Below, in pieces: positions 35,782-49,573 of a DNA stretch of 64,000 nt. Below the pieces are notes generated by a model. The model was not told the DNA's origin and did no database searches. It was given only the letters and a program-made list of their open reading frames with translations. The position numbers were made by a program, and so were the translations under genes. Source of the DNA: Streptomyces sp. NBC_00178 (lineage in GTDB: Bacteria > Actinomycetota > Actinomycetes > Streptomycetales > Streptomycetaceae); NCBI RefSeq assembly GCF_036206005.1, contig NZ_CP108143.1, forward strand, positions 1,240,001 through 1,304,000. Reading direction: 5' to 3'. Each line of letters begins with the position of its first letter. Position 1 is the first letter of the stretch.

Positions 35782-37926
35782 TCAGCCGATGTCCGGCGGG
35801 TCGATCCTGATCCGCACCGGGTCACCGGCGGCGCGGGCCGTCCTGGCCGCCTGCGCGGCCTTGAGCGCGGCCGCCAGTGCCGCGCCCCGGCCCGGCGGGA
35901 CCCTGATCAGCGCCCGCTCCCAGGTCTCCCCCGCCGGGGCGTCGCCCTGCCTGCGGGGCCTGCCCGGCACGGCTCGCGGCACGGGTACGGGCCCGAGCAC
36001 CTCGGCCTCCGCGGGCAGCTCGGCCCCGGCGAGCCAGGCGGCCAGAGCCTCCGGCGGGCCCGTGACCGAGGCCATCCGGGAGACCGGCGGGAAGCCGAGC
36101 TCGGCCCGCTCGGCGAGCTCCCGGCGGGCGTGGCCGACCGGGTCCCAGCGCACCAGGGCCTGTACGGGCCGCAGCGTGGGCTCGGCCACGATCACCACGG
36201 TCCCTCCCTCCGGCTGCCCGCGCACGAGCGCCGCGGCGGCGGTCCAGCGCCGCAGCGCCTCCTCCCCCGCCCGCAGATCGGGCCGCCCGACCATCGCCCA
36301 GCCGTCCAGCAGCAGGGCGGCGGCGTACCCGCCCTCCGCCACCGGCTCCGCCCCGGGCGTACTGACGACCAGCGCGGGCTGATCCGGCACGGAGTCCAGC
36401 ACGTGGTCCCGGCCCGACGTGCGCACGGGCACGGTGGGAAAGGCACGCCCCAGCTCCTCGGCGGTCCTGCGGGCGCCGACGATCTGCGCGCGCAGCCGCA
36501 GGCCGCCACAGGCCGTGCAGCTCCAGGCGGTCTCGGCCCGCCCGCACCAGGCGCAGTCCAGGCCCCGCTGGTCCGGCGCCTGGAGCGGCCCCGCGCAGTG
36601 CCTGCACCGGGCGGGCTCCCGGCAGCGCTCACAGGCGAGCCGGGGCGCGTAGCCCCGGCGGGGCACCTGGACGAGCACGGGGCCGCTGCGCAGCCCGTCC
36701 CGCACGGTCTGCCAGGCGAGGCTGGGGAGCCTCGCCGAGCGGGCGGCGCCGTCCCGCGCCAGTTCGCCGTCGCCCACCGTGCGCACCAGCGGTGCGGCGA
36801 TCCGCAGCTGGTCGCGCTCCGCGCGCAGCGGCAGGGCCCAGCCGCTCTCGACCAGTTGCGCGGCCTCCACGGTGCAGTTCGTGCCGCCCAGCAGGAACGC
36901 GCAGCGGCCGTGCGCCGCCCTCAGTTCCAGGACCTCCCGGACATGCGGGAAGGGGGCGTTGTCGTCGCTGTGGCTGGAGTCGCCGTCGTCCCAGACCGCC
37001 ACCAGGCCGAGGTCGGCGACCGGGGCGAACATCGCCGCCCGGGTACCCACCACCGCGCGCACGGAGCCGCGGCGGACCGCCAGCCACTGCCGGTAGCGCT
37101 TCTCGGGGCCCGAGTCGGCGGTCAGAGTCGCGTGGCGGCCCTCCCCCAGGACCTCGGTCAGCGCCGCGTCGACCCGCCCGGCGCTCCGGCCGTCCGGCAC
37201 GACGACGAGCGCGCCCCGGCCCGACGCCAGGGTCGCCGCCATCGCGCGGGCGATCTCCTCGGGCCAGTGCGGTCCCGGCAACGCCGTCCAGACCGCCCTG
37301 GGCGCACCACCCTCGCTCAGCGCGCGCAGGAACGCGGGTCCCTGCGCGTAGCGCTCCCAGGTTCCGGCGGCCGGGACGGGCGGCACGGGCAGGGGCGCGG
37401 GTGAGGGCTTGGACTCCGCGCGGCCGTTCCTCGGCGGCACGGCGAGCTGCAGCACGTCCGCGAGGCTGCCCGCGTACCGGTCGGCGACCGCGCGCGAGAG
37501 CTCCAGCAGCTCCGGTCCCAGCACCGGTTCGGGTGACACGACGTAGGCGAGGGCCGCGAGCGCGCCCTGGTAGTCGGACGAGGCGCGCCGCTCGATCAGG
37601 AAGCCGTCGATGAGACCGCCGCCCTCGCGCCGCCCGCCGCGGACCTGGCGTCCGCCGGCGCCGAACCGCACCCGCACCCGCACACCGGGCTGCGCGTCGG
37701 CGTCCAGCTCCTCGGGGACCGCGTAGTCGAAGTACTGGTCGAGGTGGAGGGCGCCCTTGTTCACCAGGACGCGGGCGACCGGGAGCTCCCCGGCGAGCGG
37801 GGCACCGCGCCAGGTCCTGGGCTTGGCCCGCGGCACCTTGGCCGCGCGCACCGTCTCCCGGATGAACGCAAGCTGCTCCGGTGCCCCGCCCTCGGGCTTG
37901 CCGGACCGCTCGTCGTCGCTGCTCAC
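35782..37926 (-). CDS. priA: Primosomal protein N' (PriA), helicase motifs degenerate
   Basis: I take the GTG at 37926, after TAGGAATT, giving 714 aa. The 3'-end-binding N-terminal part contains VARVLVNKGALHLDQYFDY (about 50-68). The zinc part has CERCREPARCRHC and CAWCGRAETAWSCTAC (about 432-475) with eight Cys. The ATPase motifs are lost: the Walker A place reads ALPGPHWPEEI without GKT, and the DEAH box reads DDGD. Actinobacterial PriA proteins are known to lack detectable helicase motifs, so this is probably a replication-restart scaffold without helicase activity. It is downstream of metK but behind a terminator. Confidence 0.9.
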   Translation of the reverse strand: MSSDDERSGKPEGGAPEQLAFIRETVRAAKVPRAKPRTWRGAPLAGELPVARVLVNKGALHLDQYFDYAVPEELDADAQPGVRVRVRFGAGGRQVRGGRREGGGLIDGFLIERRASSDYQGALAALAYVVSPEPVLGPELLELSRAVADRYAGSLADVLQLAVPPRNGRAESKPSPAPLPVPPVPAAGTWERYAQGPAFLRALSEGGAPRAVWTALPGPHWPEEIARAMAATLASGRGALVVVPDGRSAGRVDAALTEVLGEGRHATLTADSGPEKRYRQWLAVRRGSVRAVVGTRAAMFAPVADLGLVAVWDDGDSSHSDDNAPFPHVREVLELRAAHGRCAFLLGGTNCTVEAAQLVESGWALPLRAERDQLRIAAPLVRTVGDGELARDGAARSARLPSLAWQTVRDGLRSGPVLVQVPRRGYAPRLACERCREPARCRHCAGPLQAPDQRGLDCAWCGRAETAWSCTACGGLRLRAQIVGARRTAEELGRAFPTVPVRTSGRDHVLDSVPDQPALVVSTPGAEPVAEGGYAAALLLDGWAMVGRPDLRAGEEALRRWTAAAALVRGQPEGGTVVIVAEPTLRPVQALVRWDPVGHARRELAERAELGFPPVSRMASVTGPPEALAAWLAGAELPAEAEVLGPVPVPRAVPGRPRRQGDAPAGETWERALIRVPPGRGAALAAALKAAQAARTARAAGDPVRIRIDPPDIG

Positions 37927-38000
37927 AGCTGAATTCCTACCAGATGCCACCGACAGCCGGCCGGGACGGCCCTGCGGCCCCCGCGGGTTCCGGGGAGACG

Positions 38001-38045
38001 CTCCGGGGCCCGGACACCGTGTCTGGCGGTGTCCGGGCCCCGGAG
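38001..38045 (-). terminator. Terminator after metK
   Basis: CTCCGGGGCCCGGACACC and GGTGTCCGGGCCCCGGAG form a perfect 18-bp stem with a nine-base loop, 26 bp after the metK stop and before the priA start at 37926. Confidence 0.85.
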
Positions 38046-38071
38046 CGAAGGACGGCGAAGCAGCGGCGGTT

Positions 38072-39295
<1,224 letters not shown>

Positions 39296-39534
39296 ATCGC
39301 TCCCTGGGGTTGCAGCGGCTGCTGGCTGATCATTGTGGGACTGCCGGGAGCTGCGCCCGGCACATTCCGTCGACCAGTTTATCGGTCGCATCCGGTGATT
39401 GAGCCACACGTCTCGCCCCTTGGGAGGTCTGTGACCTGCGGCACTGTTGACGACGGTACGACAATCCCTCCTTTCGGGTGCGGGCTATGGGCCTTTTGCT
39501 CGACAACCGTTCCGCCGGACGCGGGGGGCGGCGT

Positions 39535-40737
39535 CTAGTCCAGGCGCGTCACCACGAGGTCCCACACCGTGTCGGCCAGCGCCTCCTTGGGTCCGTACGG
39601 CACGGCGGTCTCGCCGCCGTCGGCTGCCAGCACGACCGCCTCGTTCTCCTCGGACCCGAAGGTCTTGCGCTCGCCCACCTCGTTGACGACGAGGAGGTCA
39701 CAGCCCTTGCGGCGGAGCTTCTCGCGGCCGTTGGCGAGGACGTCGTCCGTCTCGGCCGCGAATCCGACGACGACCTGCCCCGGCCGGGCCCGGCCGGCGG
39801 CGACCTCGGCGAGGATGTCCGGATTGCGGACGAGGGCGACGGCCGCGGGTTCCTGGCCGTCCTTCTTCTTGATCTTGCCCGTGGCGTACTCGGCGGGGCG
39901 GAAGTCGGCGACCGCCGCGGCCATGACCACCACGTCGGCGTCGGCCGACGCCTCCAGCACGGCCTCCCGGAGCTGCACGGCGGTCCCGGCGCGCCGGACG
40001 TCGGCCCCGGCGGGATCGGGGAGACCCGTGTTCGCCTCGATCAGGGTCACCCTGGCTCCCCGGGCGACGGCGGTACGGGCCAGCGCGTAGCCCTGCTTCC
40101 CCGAGGAGCGGTTGCCGAGGTAGCGGACCGGGTCGAGGGGTTCACGGGTACCGCCCGCGCTGATCACCACATGGCGTCCGGCGAGGTCGGGGGTGCCGGG
40201 GCCCCGGGCCAGGACGCGTCGGCACACCTCGAAGATCTCCGACGGGTCGGGCAGCCTGCCCTTGCCCGTGTCGACGCCGGTGAGACGGCCGACGGCGGGC
40301 TCGATGACCACGGCACCGCGGCGGCGCAGCGTGGCGACGTTCTCCTGGGTGGCGGGGTGCTCCCACATCTCGGTGTGCATGGCGGGCGCGAAGACGACCG
40401 GACAGCGCGCGGTGAGGAGTGTGTTCGTGAGGAGGTCGTCGGCGAGGCCGTGGGCTGCCTTGGCCAGCATGTCGGCGGTGGCCGGGGCGACCACCACGAG
40501 GTCGGCGCCCTGACCGATGCGCACGTGCGGCACCTCGTGCACGCTCTCCCAGACCTCGGCCGAGACGGGATGGCCCGACAGGGCCGCCCAGGTGGCGGCC
40601 CCGACGAAGTTCAGCGACGCCTCCGTCGGCACGACCCGGACGTCGTGGCCTGACTCGGTCAGCCTGCGCAGCAGCTCGCACGCCTTGTACGCGGCGATGC
40701 CTCCGCTGACCCCCAGGACGACCCTCGGCTTGTCCAC
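39535..40737 (-). CDS. coaBC: Bifunctional phosphopantothenoylcysteine decarboxylase / phosphopantothenate-cysteine ligase
   Basis: CoaBC performs two steps of coenzyme A synthesis. With the GTG at 40737, behind GGGGAG, it has 400 aa. The flavin-dependent CoaC domain (about 1-180) begins DKPRVVLGVSGGIAAYKA, with catalytic His in VHEVPHVRIG and the PAMHTEMW loop. The CoaB domain (about 190-395) has VISAGGTREPLDPVRYLGN and the KKKDG loop. It lies between rpoZ and metK, in the conserved actinobacterial order gmk-rpoZ-coaBC-metK-priA. Confidence 0.95.
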   Translation of the reverse strand: MDKPRVVLGVSGGIAAYKACELLRRLTESGHDVRVVPTEASLNFVGAATWAALSGHPVSAEVWESVHEVPHVRIGQGADLVVVAPATADMLAKAAHGLADDLLTNTLLTARCPVVFAPAMHTEMWEHPATQENVATLRRRGAVVIEPAVGRLTGVDTGKGRLPDPSEIFEVCRRVLARGPGTPDLAGRHVVISAGGTREPLDPVRYLGNRSSGKQGYALARTAVARGARVTLIEANTGLPDPAGADVRRAGTAVQLREAVLEASADADVVVMAAAVADFRPAEYATGKIKKKDGQEPAAVALVRNPDILAEVAAGRARPGQVVVGFAAETDDVLANGREKLRRKGCDLLVVNEVGERKTFGSEENEAVVLAADGGETAVPYGPKEALADTVWDLVVTRLD

Positions 40738-40852
40738 TGCGTCTCCCCGCACTCGTGTCTCCGGCGTACCCGGCCCCGGGCGGGCCCGGGGCATACGGAC
40801 TCCATGCTGCCTCACGGTGCGCGCCGGCCCGCGGCGGGTCCGGTGCCGGACA

Positions 40853-40892
40853 CACCACGGGCCCGGCGGTGAGGACCGCCGGGCCCGTGGTG
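40853..40892 (-). terminator. Terminator after rpoZ
   Basis: CACCACGGGCCCGGCGGT and ACCGCCGGGCCCGTGGTG form a perfect 18-bp stem around GAGG, 20 bp past the rpoZ stop. Confidence 0.85.
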
Positions 40893-40912
40893 AAGGTGCG
40901 TCTGCCGCCTGC

Positions 40913-41185
40913 TTACTGCGCGGGGCCCTCGATGGCCTCGGAGGTCAGCAGGCCCGCGTTGATCTCGCGGAGCGCGATCGAGAGCGGCTTCTCGTGCACG
41001 TGGGTGTCGACGAGCGGACCGACGTACTCGAGGAGGCCTTCACCGAGCTGCGAGTAGTACGCGTTGATCTGGCGCGCGCGCTTGGCGGCGTAGATCACAA
41101 GGCTGTACTTCGAGTCGGTGGCCTCGAGGAGCTCATCAATCGGCGGGTTGATGATGCCCTCGGGCGTGGTGATGGAAGAGGACAC
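40913..41185 (-). CDS. rpoZ: RNA polymerase omega subunit
   Basis: I take the GTG at 41185, after GGAAGG, giving 90 aa beginning [22 protein letters not shown]. An ATG ten codons upstream is less likely because its extra residues are unlike the family. The core [19 protein letters not shown] and the RARQINAYY helix bind the beta' subunit. Omega helps assemble and stabilise RNA polymerase. It lies between gmk and coaBC, the universal arrangement in this order of bacteria, and ends at a strong terminator. Confidence 0.96.
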   Translation of the reverse strand: MSSSITTPEGIINPPIDELLEATDSKYSLVIYAAKRARQINAYYSQLGEGLLEYVGPLVDTHVHEKPLSIALREINAGLLTSEAIEGPAQ

Positions 41186-41291
41186 TCTCTGCCTTCCGAA
41201 GGGGATAGAGGTCAAAGAGATCTTTGACCGTGCTGGTTCCGCAGTGGTGATGCTCTGCGTCCGCGGAACGCCGGCGAGGGACCCGGGAGGG

Positions 41292-41909
41292 TCAGTCGTC
41301 GGTGCCGCGGAGGCCGGAAGCCTGCAGCATCAACGTTAGCAGCTCGCGTGCCACGTCCTCGACGGAGGTGTTGACGAGCGTCGTATCGAATTCGTCCTCG
41401 GCGGCCAGCTCGACCTTCGCGGCCGTGAGCCGGCGCTCGATCACGTCGGGCGCCTCGGTGCCGCGGCCGGTGAGCCTGCGCACCAGTTCGTCCCAGCTCG
41501 GAGGGGCCAGGAAGACCAGCTGCGCCTCGGGCATGGACTGCCGGACCAGCCGGGCACCCTGGAGGTCGATCTCCAGCAGCACCGGCTCGCCCGCGTCCAG
41601 GCGGTCGAGCACGGCGCGGCGGGGCGTGCCGTAGCGGTTGCCCGCGAACTCGGCCCACTCGAGCAGCTCGCCGTTGGCGATCAGCTTGTCGAACTCCTCG
41701 TCGTCCACGAAGAAGTAGTGGACGCCGTTGCTCTCCCCGGGGCGCGGCTTGCGTGTCGTGGCCGACACGGAGAGCCACACCTCGGGGTGAACCTTGCGCA
41801 TATGAGCGACGACCGTGCTCTTGCCGACCCCGGAGGGGCCGGAGAGCACGGTCAGCCGCGGACGTACGTCCGGGGGTACGGGGGACGTCCCCCGGGATGT
41901 TGCAGCCAT
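41292..41909 (-). CDS. gmk: Guanylate kinase
   Basis: Gmk phosphorylates GMP to GDP. The 205-aa protein has the P-loop [10 protein letters not shown] (about 23-32), the GMP-binding [19 protein letters not shown] (about 49-67) and the lid [17 protein letters not shown] (about 145-161). The first 17 residues are a Pro/Ser extension. It follows the integration host factor gene by 38 bp and precedes rpoZ by 106 bp on the same strand. Confidence 0.96.
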   Translation of the reverse strand: MAATSRGTSPVPPDVRPRLTVLSGPSGVGKSTVVAHMRKVHPEVWLSVSATTRKPRPGESNGVHYFFVDDEEFDKLIANGELLEWAEFAGNRYGTPRRAVLDRLDAGEPVLLEIDLQGARLVRQSMPEAQLVFLAPPSWDELVRRLTGRGTEAPDVIERRLTAAKVELAAEDEFDTTLVNTSVEDVARELLTLMLQASGLRGTDD

Positions 41910-41947
41910 GGAGCGATTATCCAGCTTCTCAGGAGTGCCTGAGAACG

Positions 41948-42271
41948 TCAGGCGGGACTGCCGCCGAACTCACGCTCCAAAGATGCGATCTGGTTGGAGC
42001 CGAGACCCCGGACCCGGCGGCTCTCGGAGATGCCGAGCCGCTCCATGATCTGCTTGGCGCGGACCTTGCCCACGCCCGGCAGGGACTCCAGTAGGGCGGA
42101 GACCTTCATCTTGCCGATGACGTCGTTCTCCTGGCCCGACTTGATGACCTCGTGGAGGGAGGCGCCGGAGTGCTTGAGTCGATTCTTGACCTCGGCCCGC
42201 TCCCGGCGAGCCGCGGCGGCCTTTTCGAGCGCGGCTGCGCGCTGTTCAGGGGTAAGGGGCGGAAGAGCCAC
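41948..42271 (-). CDS. mihF: Actinobacterial integration host factor (sIHF)
   Basis: The 107-aa protein is the nucleoid protein sIHF/mIHF, which binds DNA without sequence preference, bends it and influences topology, sporulation and antibiotic synthesis. The N-terminal basic helix ([20 protein letters not shown]) is followed by the helix-two-turns-helix DNA-binding core (about 60-95, [20 protein letters not shown]). It is unrelated to the alpha/beta IHF of Gram-negative bacteria. It sits between pyrF and gmk with its own candidate promoter at 42379-42407, so it is probably transcribed separately from the pyr operon. Confidence 0.95.
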   Translation of the reverse strand: MALPPLTPEQRAAALEKAAAARRERAEVKNRLKHSGASLHEVIKSGQENDVIGKMKVSALLESLPGVGKVRAKQIMERLGISESRRVRGLGSNQIASLEREFGGSPA

Positions 42272-42378
42272 GCCTACGTCACCTCGGATGTCGATCTGTC
42301 GGATACGGACCGGCGAGGAGCCTGATGGCTCCGCACCTGGTGAGCAACGAACAGCTTGTGCTCGTTGGCTCTCGACGG

Positions 42379-42407
42379 AGACTAGCGGCCAAGGCCGCCC
42401 GAGTCAG
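42379..42407 (-). promoter_or_regulatory. mihF: Candidate promoter of the integration host factor gene
   Basis: On the minus strand CTGACT (42402-42407) and TAGTCT (42379-42384) are spaced by 17 bp, a fair vegetative promoter. It leaves a leader of about 100 bases before the ATG at 42271. The 244-bp region between pyrF and this gene contains no other feature that I can support. Confidence 0.4.
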
Positions 42408-42515
42408 CGAGAACAGACGAAAAGTCCTGGTCAGCTGTGCCCGACCGGGACATTTCGGCCATAACAACCCGGTTTTCCGGTCAGGATTCCTTCGACAGCC
42501 TGTTACGTGGCATGG

Positions 42516-43355
42516 TCAGCTTTCCGGGACGGCCGAACGGACCTCGTCCGCGAACCGTCCGGCGGCTTCGCGCAGCCCTGACGCGTCCGGTCCGTGGCGG
42601 AGCACGCCCCGGCTCACGCTGGGCACCACGTTGCGCACCGCGGCGCCGAAGACGCGGGGCAGATCCGCCGGCGTCGCGCCCTGGGCGCCGATGCCGGGGG
42701 CGAGCAGCGGGCCGTTGATCGCGAGATCCGCGCCCGTGTCCCCGAGCGTGGCACCGACCACGGCGCCGACCGAGCCGAGGGGCGTCGCGCCCTCGTTCTC
42801 CGCCGCCATGTGGTCGAGCATCACCTGGGCCAGCGTCCGCCCGTCACCGGCGGTGGCCCGCTGGACCTCCGCGCCCTCCGGGTTGGACGTGAGCGCGAGG
42901 ACGAACACACCCGCGCCGGAGACCGCCGCGGCGTCGAGCGCCGGGCGCAGCGAGCCGAAGCCCAGGTACGGCGAGACGGTGACGGCGTCGGAGAAGAGCG
43001 GCGAGTCCTTGTCGAGGTAGGTGGCCGCGTAGGCGCCCATGGTGGAGCCGATGTCGCCGCGCTTGGCGTCCATGAGCACCAGGGCCCCGGCCGCGCGGGC
43101 CTCCTCGACCGCCTTCTCCAGGACCGCGACGCCGCGTGAGCCGAAACGCTCGAAGAAGGCGGACTGGGGCTTCAGGACGGCGACGCGGTCGGCCAGGGCC
43201 TCCACGACCGTGCGCGTGAACCGTTCGAGGCCCGCGATGTCGTCGTTCAGGCCCCACGAGGTCAGGAGCGAGGCGTGCGGGTCGATGCCGACGCAGAGCG
43301 GTCCGCGGGTGTCCATGGCGTGGCGCAGACGCGCGCCGAAGGGTTCGGGTGTCAC
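42516..43355 (-). CDS. pyrF: Orotidine 5'-phosphate decarboxylase, type 2
   Basis: PyrF converts OMP to UMP, the last step of the pathway. The 279-aa protein is the longer type 2 form seen in Actinobacteria. It has LCVGIDPHASLLTSWGL near the N terminus, the catalytic DAKRGDIGSTMGAYA (about 97-111) and the phosphate loop APGIGAQG (about 220). Its start overlaps the stop of pyrD by 4 bp, so translation is coupled. It is the last gene of the pyr operon. Confidence 0.95.
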   Translation of the reverse strand: MTPEPFGARLRHAMDTRGPLCVGIDPHASLLTSWGLNDDIAGLERFTRTVVEALADRVAVLKPQSAFFERFGSRGVAVLEKAVEEARAAGALVLMDAKRGDIGSTMGAYAATYLDKDSPLFSDAVTVSPYLGFGSLRPALDAAAVSGAGVFVLALTSNPEGAEVQRATAGDGRTLAQVMLDHMAAENEGATPLGSVGAVVGATLGDTGADLAINGPLLAPGIGAQGATPADLPRVFGAAVRNVVPSVSRGVLRHGPDASGLREAAGRFADEVRSAVPES

Positions 43356-44464
43356 CGGGTGGCCTTCCGGGTCTCGGCGCCGACGGCTTCGGCGAGGGTG
43401 GCGTACGGGGAGGCGGCCAGGCGGGCGGCCAGCCCCTTGTGGATCGCGCGGGCGTAGAACGGGCCCTCGTAGATGAACGCGCTGTAGCCCTGGACGAGCG
43501 TGGCGCCGGCGAGGATGCGCTGCCAGGCGTCCTCCGCCGTCTCGACGCCTCCGACGCCCACCAGGGTGAGCCGGGTGCCCACGCGGGCGTAGAGGCGGCT
43601 CAGGACCTCCAGGGAGCGCTTCTTGAGGGGCGCGCCGGAGAGTCCTCCGGTCTCGCCCGTCAGCGCCGCCGGCGACGTCAGGCCGAGGCCGTCGCGGGCG
43701 ATCGTGGTGTTCGTGGCGATGATGCCGTCCAGACCGAGCTCCACGGCGAGGTCGGCGACCGCGTCGACGTCCTCGTCCGCGAGGTCCGGGGCGATCTTGA
43801 CGAGCAGCGGGACGCGCCGGTCCGTCACGGTGCGGTCGGCCGCCTCGCGCACCGCGGTGAGCAGGGGCCTGAGCGATTCGGTGGCCTGGAGGTTGCGCAG
43901 GCCCGGGGTGTTGGGGGACGAGACGTTCACCACGAGGTAGTCGGCGTGGGCGGCGAGCCGCTCGGTGGACTTCACGTAGTCGCCCACGGCCTCGGCCTCG
44001 GGGACCACCTTGGTCTTGCCGATGTTGACGCCGACGGTCGTGCGGAAGACCGGGCGGCGTGCGGCGAGGCGCTCCGCCACGGCCGCCGAGCCCTCGTTGT
44101 TGAAGCCCATGCGGTTGATCAGCGCCCGGTCGGCGACGAGGCGGAACAGCCGCTTGCGGGGGTTGCCCGGCTGCGGTTCGCCGGTGACCGTGCCGATCTC
44201 GATGTGGTCGAAGCCGAGCATCGACATGCCGTCGATGGCGACGGCGTTCTTGTCGAAGCCGGCGGCCAGACCGAAGGGGCCGTGCATCCGCAGGCCGAAC
44301 GCCTCGGTGCGCAGCGACTCGTGGCGGGGGGCCAGCGCGGCGGCGGCGAAGGTGCGCAGCACGGGGATCCGGGCGGCGAGGCGGATCCAGCGGAACGCCG
44401 CGTGATGGGCCTGCTCCGGGTCCATCCGCTTGAAGACCAGCTGGAAGAAGAGTTTGTACATCAC
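43352..44464 (-). CDS. pyrD: Dihydroorotate dehydrogenase, class 2 (quinone)
   Basis: The 370-aa flavoprotein oxidises dihydroorotate to orotate with quinone. The N-terminal membrane-associating helices ([18 protein letters not shown]) identify class 2. The barrel contains [16 protein letters not shown] (about 74), [12 protein letters not shown] (about 200, with the catalytic Ser) and [14 protein letters not shown] (about 318). A GTG at 44464 is directly followed by an ATG; both fit the AGGA site and I keep the first. It is 57 bp behind carB, with a hairpin in the gap. Confidence 0.95.
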   Translation of the reverse strand: MMYKLFFQLVFKRMDPEQAHHAAFRWIRLAARIPVLRTFAAAALAPRHESLRTEAFGLRMHGPFGLAAGFDKNAVAIDGMSMLGFDHIEIGTVTGEPQPGNPRKRLFRLVADRALINRMGFNNEGSAAVAERLAARRPVFRTTVGVNIGKTKVVPEAEAVGDYVKSTERLAAHADYLVVNVSSPNTPGLRNLQATESLRPLLTAVREAADRTVTDRRVPLLVKIAPDLADEDVDAVADLAVELGLDGIIATNTTIARDGLGLTSPAALTGETGGLSGAPLKKRSLEVLSRLYARVGTRLTLVGVGGVETAEDAWQRILAGATLVQGYSAFIYEGPFYARAIHKGLAARLAASPYATLAEAVGAETRKATR

Positions 44465-44480
44465 GGTGTCCTCATGAAGA

Positions 44481-44506
44481 GGGGGACACCGTTTCCGGTG
44501 TCCCCC
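44481..44506 (-). terminator. Hairpin between carB and pyrD (possible partial terminator)
   Basis: GGGGGACACCG and CGGTGTCCCCC form a perfect 11-bp stem with a TTTC loop. It fills the only sizeable gap inside the pyr operon apart from pyrR-pyrB, and lacks a U-run. It may lower transcription of pyrD-pyrF relative to carAB, or stabilise an mRNA end. Confidence 0.4.
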
Positions 44507-44521
44507 TGCTGGGCCTGACTG

Positions 44522-47822
<3,301 letters not shown>

Positions 47823-47830
<8 letters not shown>

Positions 47831-48965
47831 GCTGGCCCTCCATCAGGGTGACGAAACGGTCGAAGAGGTACGCGGCGTCGTGCGGGCCCGCGGCTGCTTC
47901 GGGGTGGTACTGGACGCTGAAGGCCGGCTGGTCGAGCAGCTGCAGCCCTTCGACGACCTGGTCGTTCAGGCATACGTGGGAGACCTCGGCCCGGCCGAAC
48001 TCCGTGTCGGAGACCTTGTCGAGCGGGGCGTCGACGGCGAAGCCGTGGTTGTGCGCGGTGACCTCGACCTTGCCGGTCGTGCGGTCCTGCACCGGCTGGT
48101 TGATGCCGCGGTGGCCGTACTTCAGCTTGTAGGTGCCGAAGCCGAGCGAGCGGCCCAGGATCTGGTTGCCGAAGCAGATGCCGAAGAGCGGGGTCTTCCG
48201 CTCCAGGACGCCGCGCATGAGGGCGACCGGGTGGTCGGCGGTGGACGGGTCGCCGGGGCCGTTGGAGAAGAACACGCCGTCGGGCTCGACCGCGTACACG
48301 TCCTCCAGGGTGGCGGTGGCGGGCAGGACGTGCACCTCGATGCCGCGCTCGGCCATGCGGTGCGGGGTCATGCCCTTGATGCCGAGGTCGACGGCCGCGA
48401 CCGTGAACCTCTTGGTGCCGACGGCGGGGACGACGTACGCCTCCTTCGTGGCGACCTCGGCCGCGAGGTCGGCGCCGGCCATCTCGGGCGCCTGGCGCAC
48501 GCGGGCGAGGAGCGTCTCCTCGTCGGCGATGCCCTCGCCGGAGAAGATGCCGACGCGCATCGCGCCGCGCTCGCGCAGGTGGCGGGTGAGGGCGCGGGTG
48601 TCGACACCGCTGATGCCGACGACGCCCTGGCTCGCGAGCTCCTCGTCGAGGGAGCGGCGCGAGCGCCAGTTCGAGGGCACGCGTGCGGGGTCGCGCACGA
48701 CGTAACCGGAGACCCAGATCCGCTTCGACTCGGCGTCCTCGTCGTTGACCCCGGTGTTGCCGACGTGCGGGGCGGTCATGACGACGACCTGGCGGTGGTA
48801 CGAGGGGTCGGTGAGCGTTTCCTGGTAGCCGGTCATGCCGGTGGAGAACACAGCCTCGCCGAAGGTCTCCCCCACGGCCCCGTAGGCGCGGCCGCGGAAG
48901 GAGCGGCCGTCCTCCAGGACGAGTACGGCGGGAGCTTTTCCGGCTCCCCGGGTGGAGATCGTCAT
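47823..48965 (-). CDS. carA: Carbamoyl-phosphate synthase, small (glutaminase) subunit
   Basis: CarA frees ammonia from glutamine for CarB. With the ATG at 48965 it has 380 aa. The N-terminal domain (about 1-150) starts near [16 protein letters not shown]. The class I glutamine amidotransferase domain (about 190-375) has FSNGPGDPS, the nucleophile Cys in [12 protein letters not shown] (about 264) and the His/Glu pair in [11 protein letters not shown] (about 347). It overlaps carB by 8 bp and the bPH-like gene by 4 bp, so these genes are tightly coupled. Confidence 0.97.
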
Positions 48966-49573
48966 CGTGCGGTGCCTTCCGTCGTGCTGGTGGGGTGGTC
49001 GGCGGCTGCGCCGCCGAGGTGGTTGACCGCGTCGACCCATGCCTGGTGCTCGGCCGCGCGGTCGGAGCGGAAGCCCGAGTCGATCAGCCGGTCGCCGAGC
49101 GCCCAGGTGATGACCAGGAGACCGCCCTCGGGCAGGACCTTGCCCGCGAGTGCCTTGTCCAGCCTGGCCTCGCGCAGCGCGGACGCCGGGACGAAGAAGT
49201 CGGCTGCGCCGGGCCGTACGACGTCGAGGCCCTGCTCGGTGAGGGTCAGCTCGACGCGGCTCCGGGTGCCGAGGCCGTGCGCGACGATCCGGTCGAGCCA
49301 CTGCCCGGCGGTCGTCGACGCGTGGTAGCGGCCGGACAGGGTGAGGAGTTTCCCGCCGTCCGCGAACCCTTCGGGGGTGGTCGCGAGTGCGGGGATGCCG
49401 GACTGCAGGCGGCCCCGCCACTTCCATCCCTGGCGCATGAGCCAGTAGACGAACGCGACGAAGACGATCAGTCCGACGACCCAGCTGATGCGGGCGGACC
49501 AGTCGGTCACCTCGGCCGATTTCTGGTCCGCGGCCAGCAGGTACAGCTGGGGTCCGGAGTTGAGTGATGTCAC
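48962..49573 (-). CDS. Membrane protein with PH-like domain, within the pyr operon
   Basis: The 203-aa protein starts at a GTG (49573) overlapping the pyrC stop by 4 bp, and its own stop overlaps the carA ATG. It has a short N-terminal stretch, one membrane helix (about 30-45, [17 protein letters not shown]), then a soluble region (about 70-185) resembling a bacterial PH-like domain, with [17 protein letters not shown] and [19 protein letters not shown]. Related genes occupy the same place in other streptomycetes as I recall. No link to pyrimidine synthesis is evident, but translational coupling on both sides implies stoichiometric expression with pyrC and carA. Confidence 0.78.
   Translation of the reverse strand: MTSLNSGPQLYLLAADQKSAEVTDWSARISWVVGLIVFVAFVYWLMRQGWKWRGRLQSGIPALATTPEGFADGGKLLTLSGRYHASTTAGQWLDRIVAHGLGTRSRVELTLTEQGLDVVRPGAADFFVPASALREARLDKALAGKVLPEGGLLVITWALGDRLIDSGFRSDRAAEHQAWVDAVNHLGGAAADHPTSTTEGTAR

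Noticed and set aside
39296-39534. SAM riboswitch upstream of metK
   Set aside because: The leader lacks a recognisable SAM-I, SAM-II or SAM-IV core; only ordinary intergenic sequence is visible.
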